NCBI GenBank assembly: GCA_944381335.1
Contig: CALWKT010000055.1
Span: 1-5,520, forward strand
Direction: 5' to 3'
DNA from: an uncultured Christensenellaceae bacterium
GTDB taxonomy: Bacteria; Bacillota_A; Clostridia; Christensenellales; UBA3700
Length of the DNA: 5,520 nucleotides
Part shown: positions 5,222 to 5,520 of the stretch, one piece after another
How the letters are laid out: each line of letters opens with the position of its first letter
Numbering within the stretch: the first letter of the stretch is position 1
Translations under genes and position numbers: made by a program
The notes under the pieces: model-generated
Told to the model about the DNA's origin: nothing
Database searches by the model: none
The model's input: only the letters and a program-made list of their open reading frames with translations

Positions 5222-5520
5222 CCTTTTGCGCTCCACGGGAATCAAAAGCTTTGCCACTATGCGTGCCGGAGCTTATTGAGCGCGGCATCTGAAGCTGACA
5301 GATCGTTTGATTAGCGTGGGTTTGAAGACTTGCGGCAGACTTTTCAAAGGCAAGTGATGCGACGGCGCTTTGCAACCTTATATATACCAGACCAGAATAA
5401 TACGAACCAGCCCTGAGGCGCGCCTTTTGTGTGTTTTTTAACGATTCTCACTTGAAAATATTATAATATTATCTGCGTTCGTCTCGCTAAAACACTCACT
5501 AAAATTCATCGCCTGAGGGT
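5222..5520. other. region upstream of yabP, no gene seen
   Basis: No gene is supported in these 300 bp. Small symmetric elements include the 10-bp palindrome AGGCGCGCCT (5416-5425), followed on the plus strand by a T-rich run to about 5439 that could be a poor terminator, and the all-AT palindrome AATATTATAATATT (5457-5470). The latter contains TATAAT on both strands, but no matching -35 element is found at 16-18 bp on either side. Confidence 0.5.

Noticed and set aside
5175..5375. N-terminal extension of YabP to an upstream start
   Set aside because: The extension would add 67 residues with no similarity to the family, and the strong GGGAGGTG site fixes the start at 5174.
1..5520. Replication origin with DnaA boxes
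   Set aside because: Scanning both strands for TTATNCACA found only scattered matches with two or more mismatches (for example near 1526, 1999 and 4213), with no cluster and no dnaA or dnaN gene.

Overview
The window looks like an origin-proximal chromosomal segment of an endospore-forming bacterium, probably a member of the Clostridia (Bacillota). The case rests on a yabP-yabQ spore-cortex gene pair, strong AGGAGG-type ribosome binding sites, a SigE-like promoter in front of yabP, and at least one near-perfect match to the Firmicutes parS (ParB-binding) palindrome. Genus or species cannot be read from this sequence.

Layout: positions 1 to about 3027 contain no gene I can support on either strand, which is a very long gap for a bacterial chromosome. 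The gap is not featureless. It holds a parS-like palindrome at 517-532 (15 of 16 bases), short CGACAACCAA direct repeats at 658-686, a tandem array of 76-77 bp units at 701-945, two adjacent hairpin-forming inverted repeats at 1361-1416, a weaker parS-like site at 2275-2290 (13 of 16), an AT-rich island at about 2291-2480 that ends in two parS half-sites pushed apart by 7 bp (2449-2475), and a GC-rich, T-tract-rich block of imperfect repeats at 2737-2905. DnaA-box clusters were looked for and not found, so I read this as a segregation or spacer region rather than the replication origin itself.

From 3028 to 4170 there is one plus-strand transcription unit: a sigma-A-like promoter, an AGGAGG site, a SpoU/TrmH-family RNA 2'-O-methyltransferase gene with a GTG start (3086-3952), then a 190-nt stretch with nested potential RNA helices ending in a convincing intrinsic terminator (4143-4169). 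The tail may be a long 3' untranslated region or a separate small RNA.

From 5221 down to 4511 on the minus strand lies the yabP-yabQ operon. yabP stops and yabQ starts in a shared TAATG, so the two are translationally coupled. Both act in the mother cell during spore-cortex formation in better studied species. The expected downstream partner divIC does not follow: yabQ faces the methyltransferase gene convergently across about 360 bp of palindrome-bearing intergenic DNA. The methyltransferase and the spore genes have no evident functional link beyond being neighbours.
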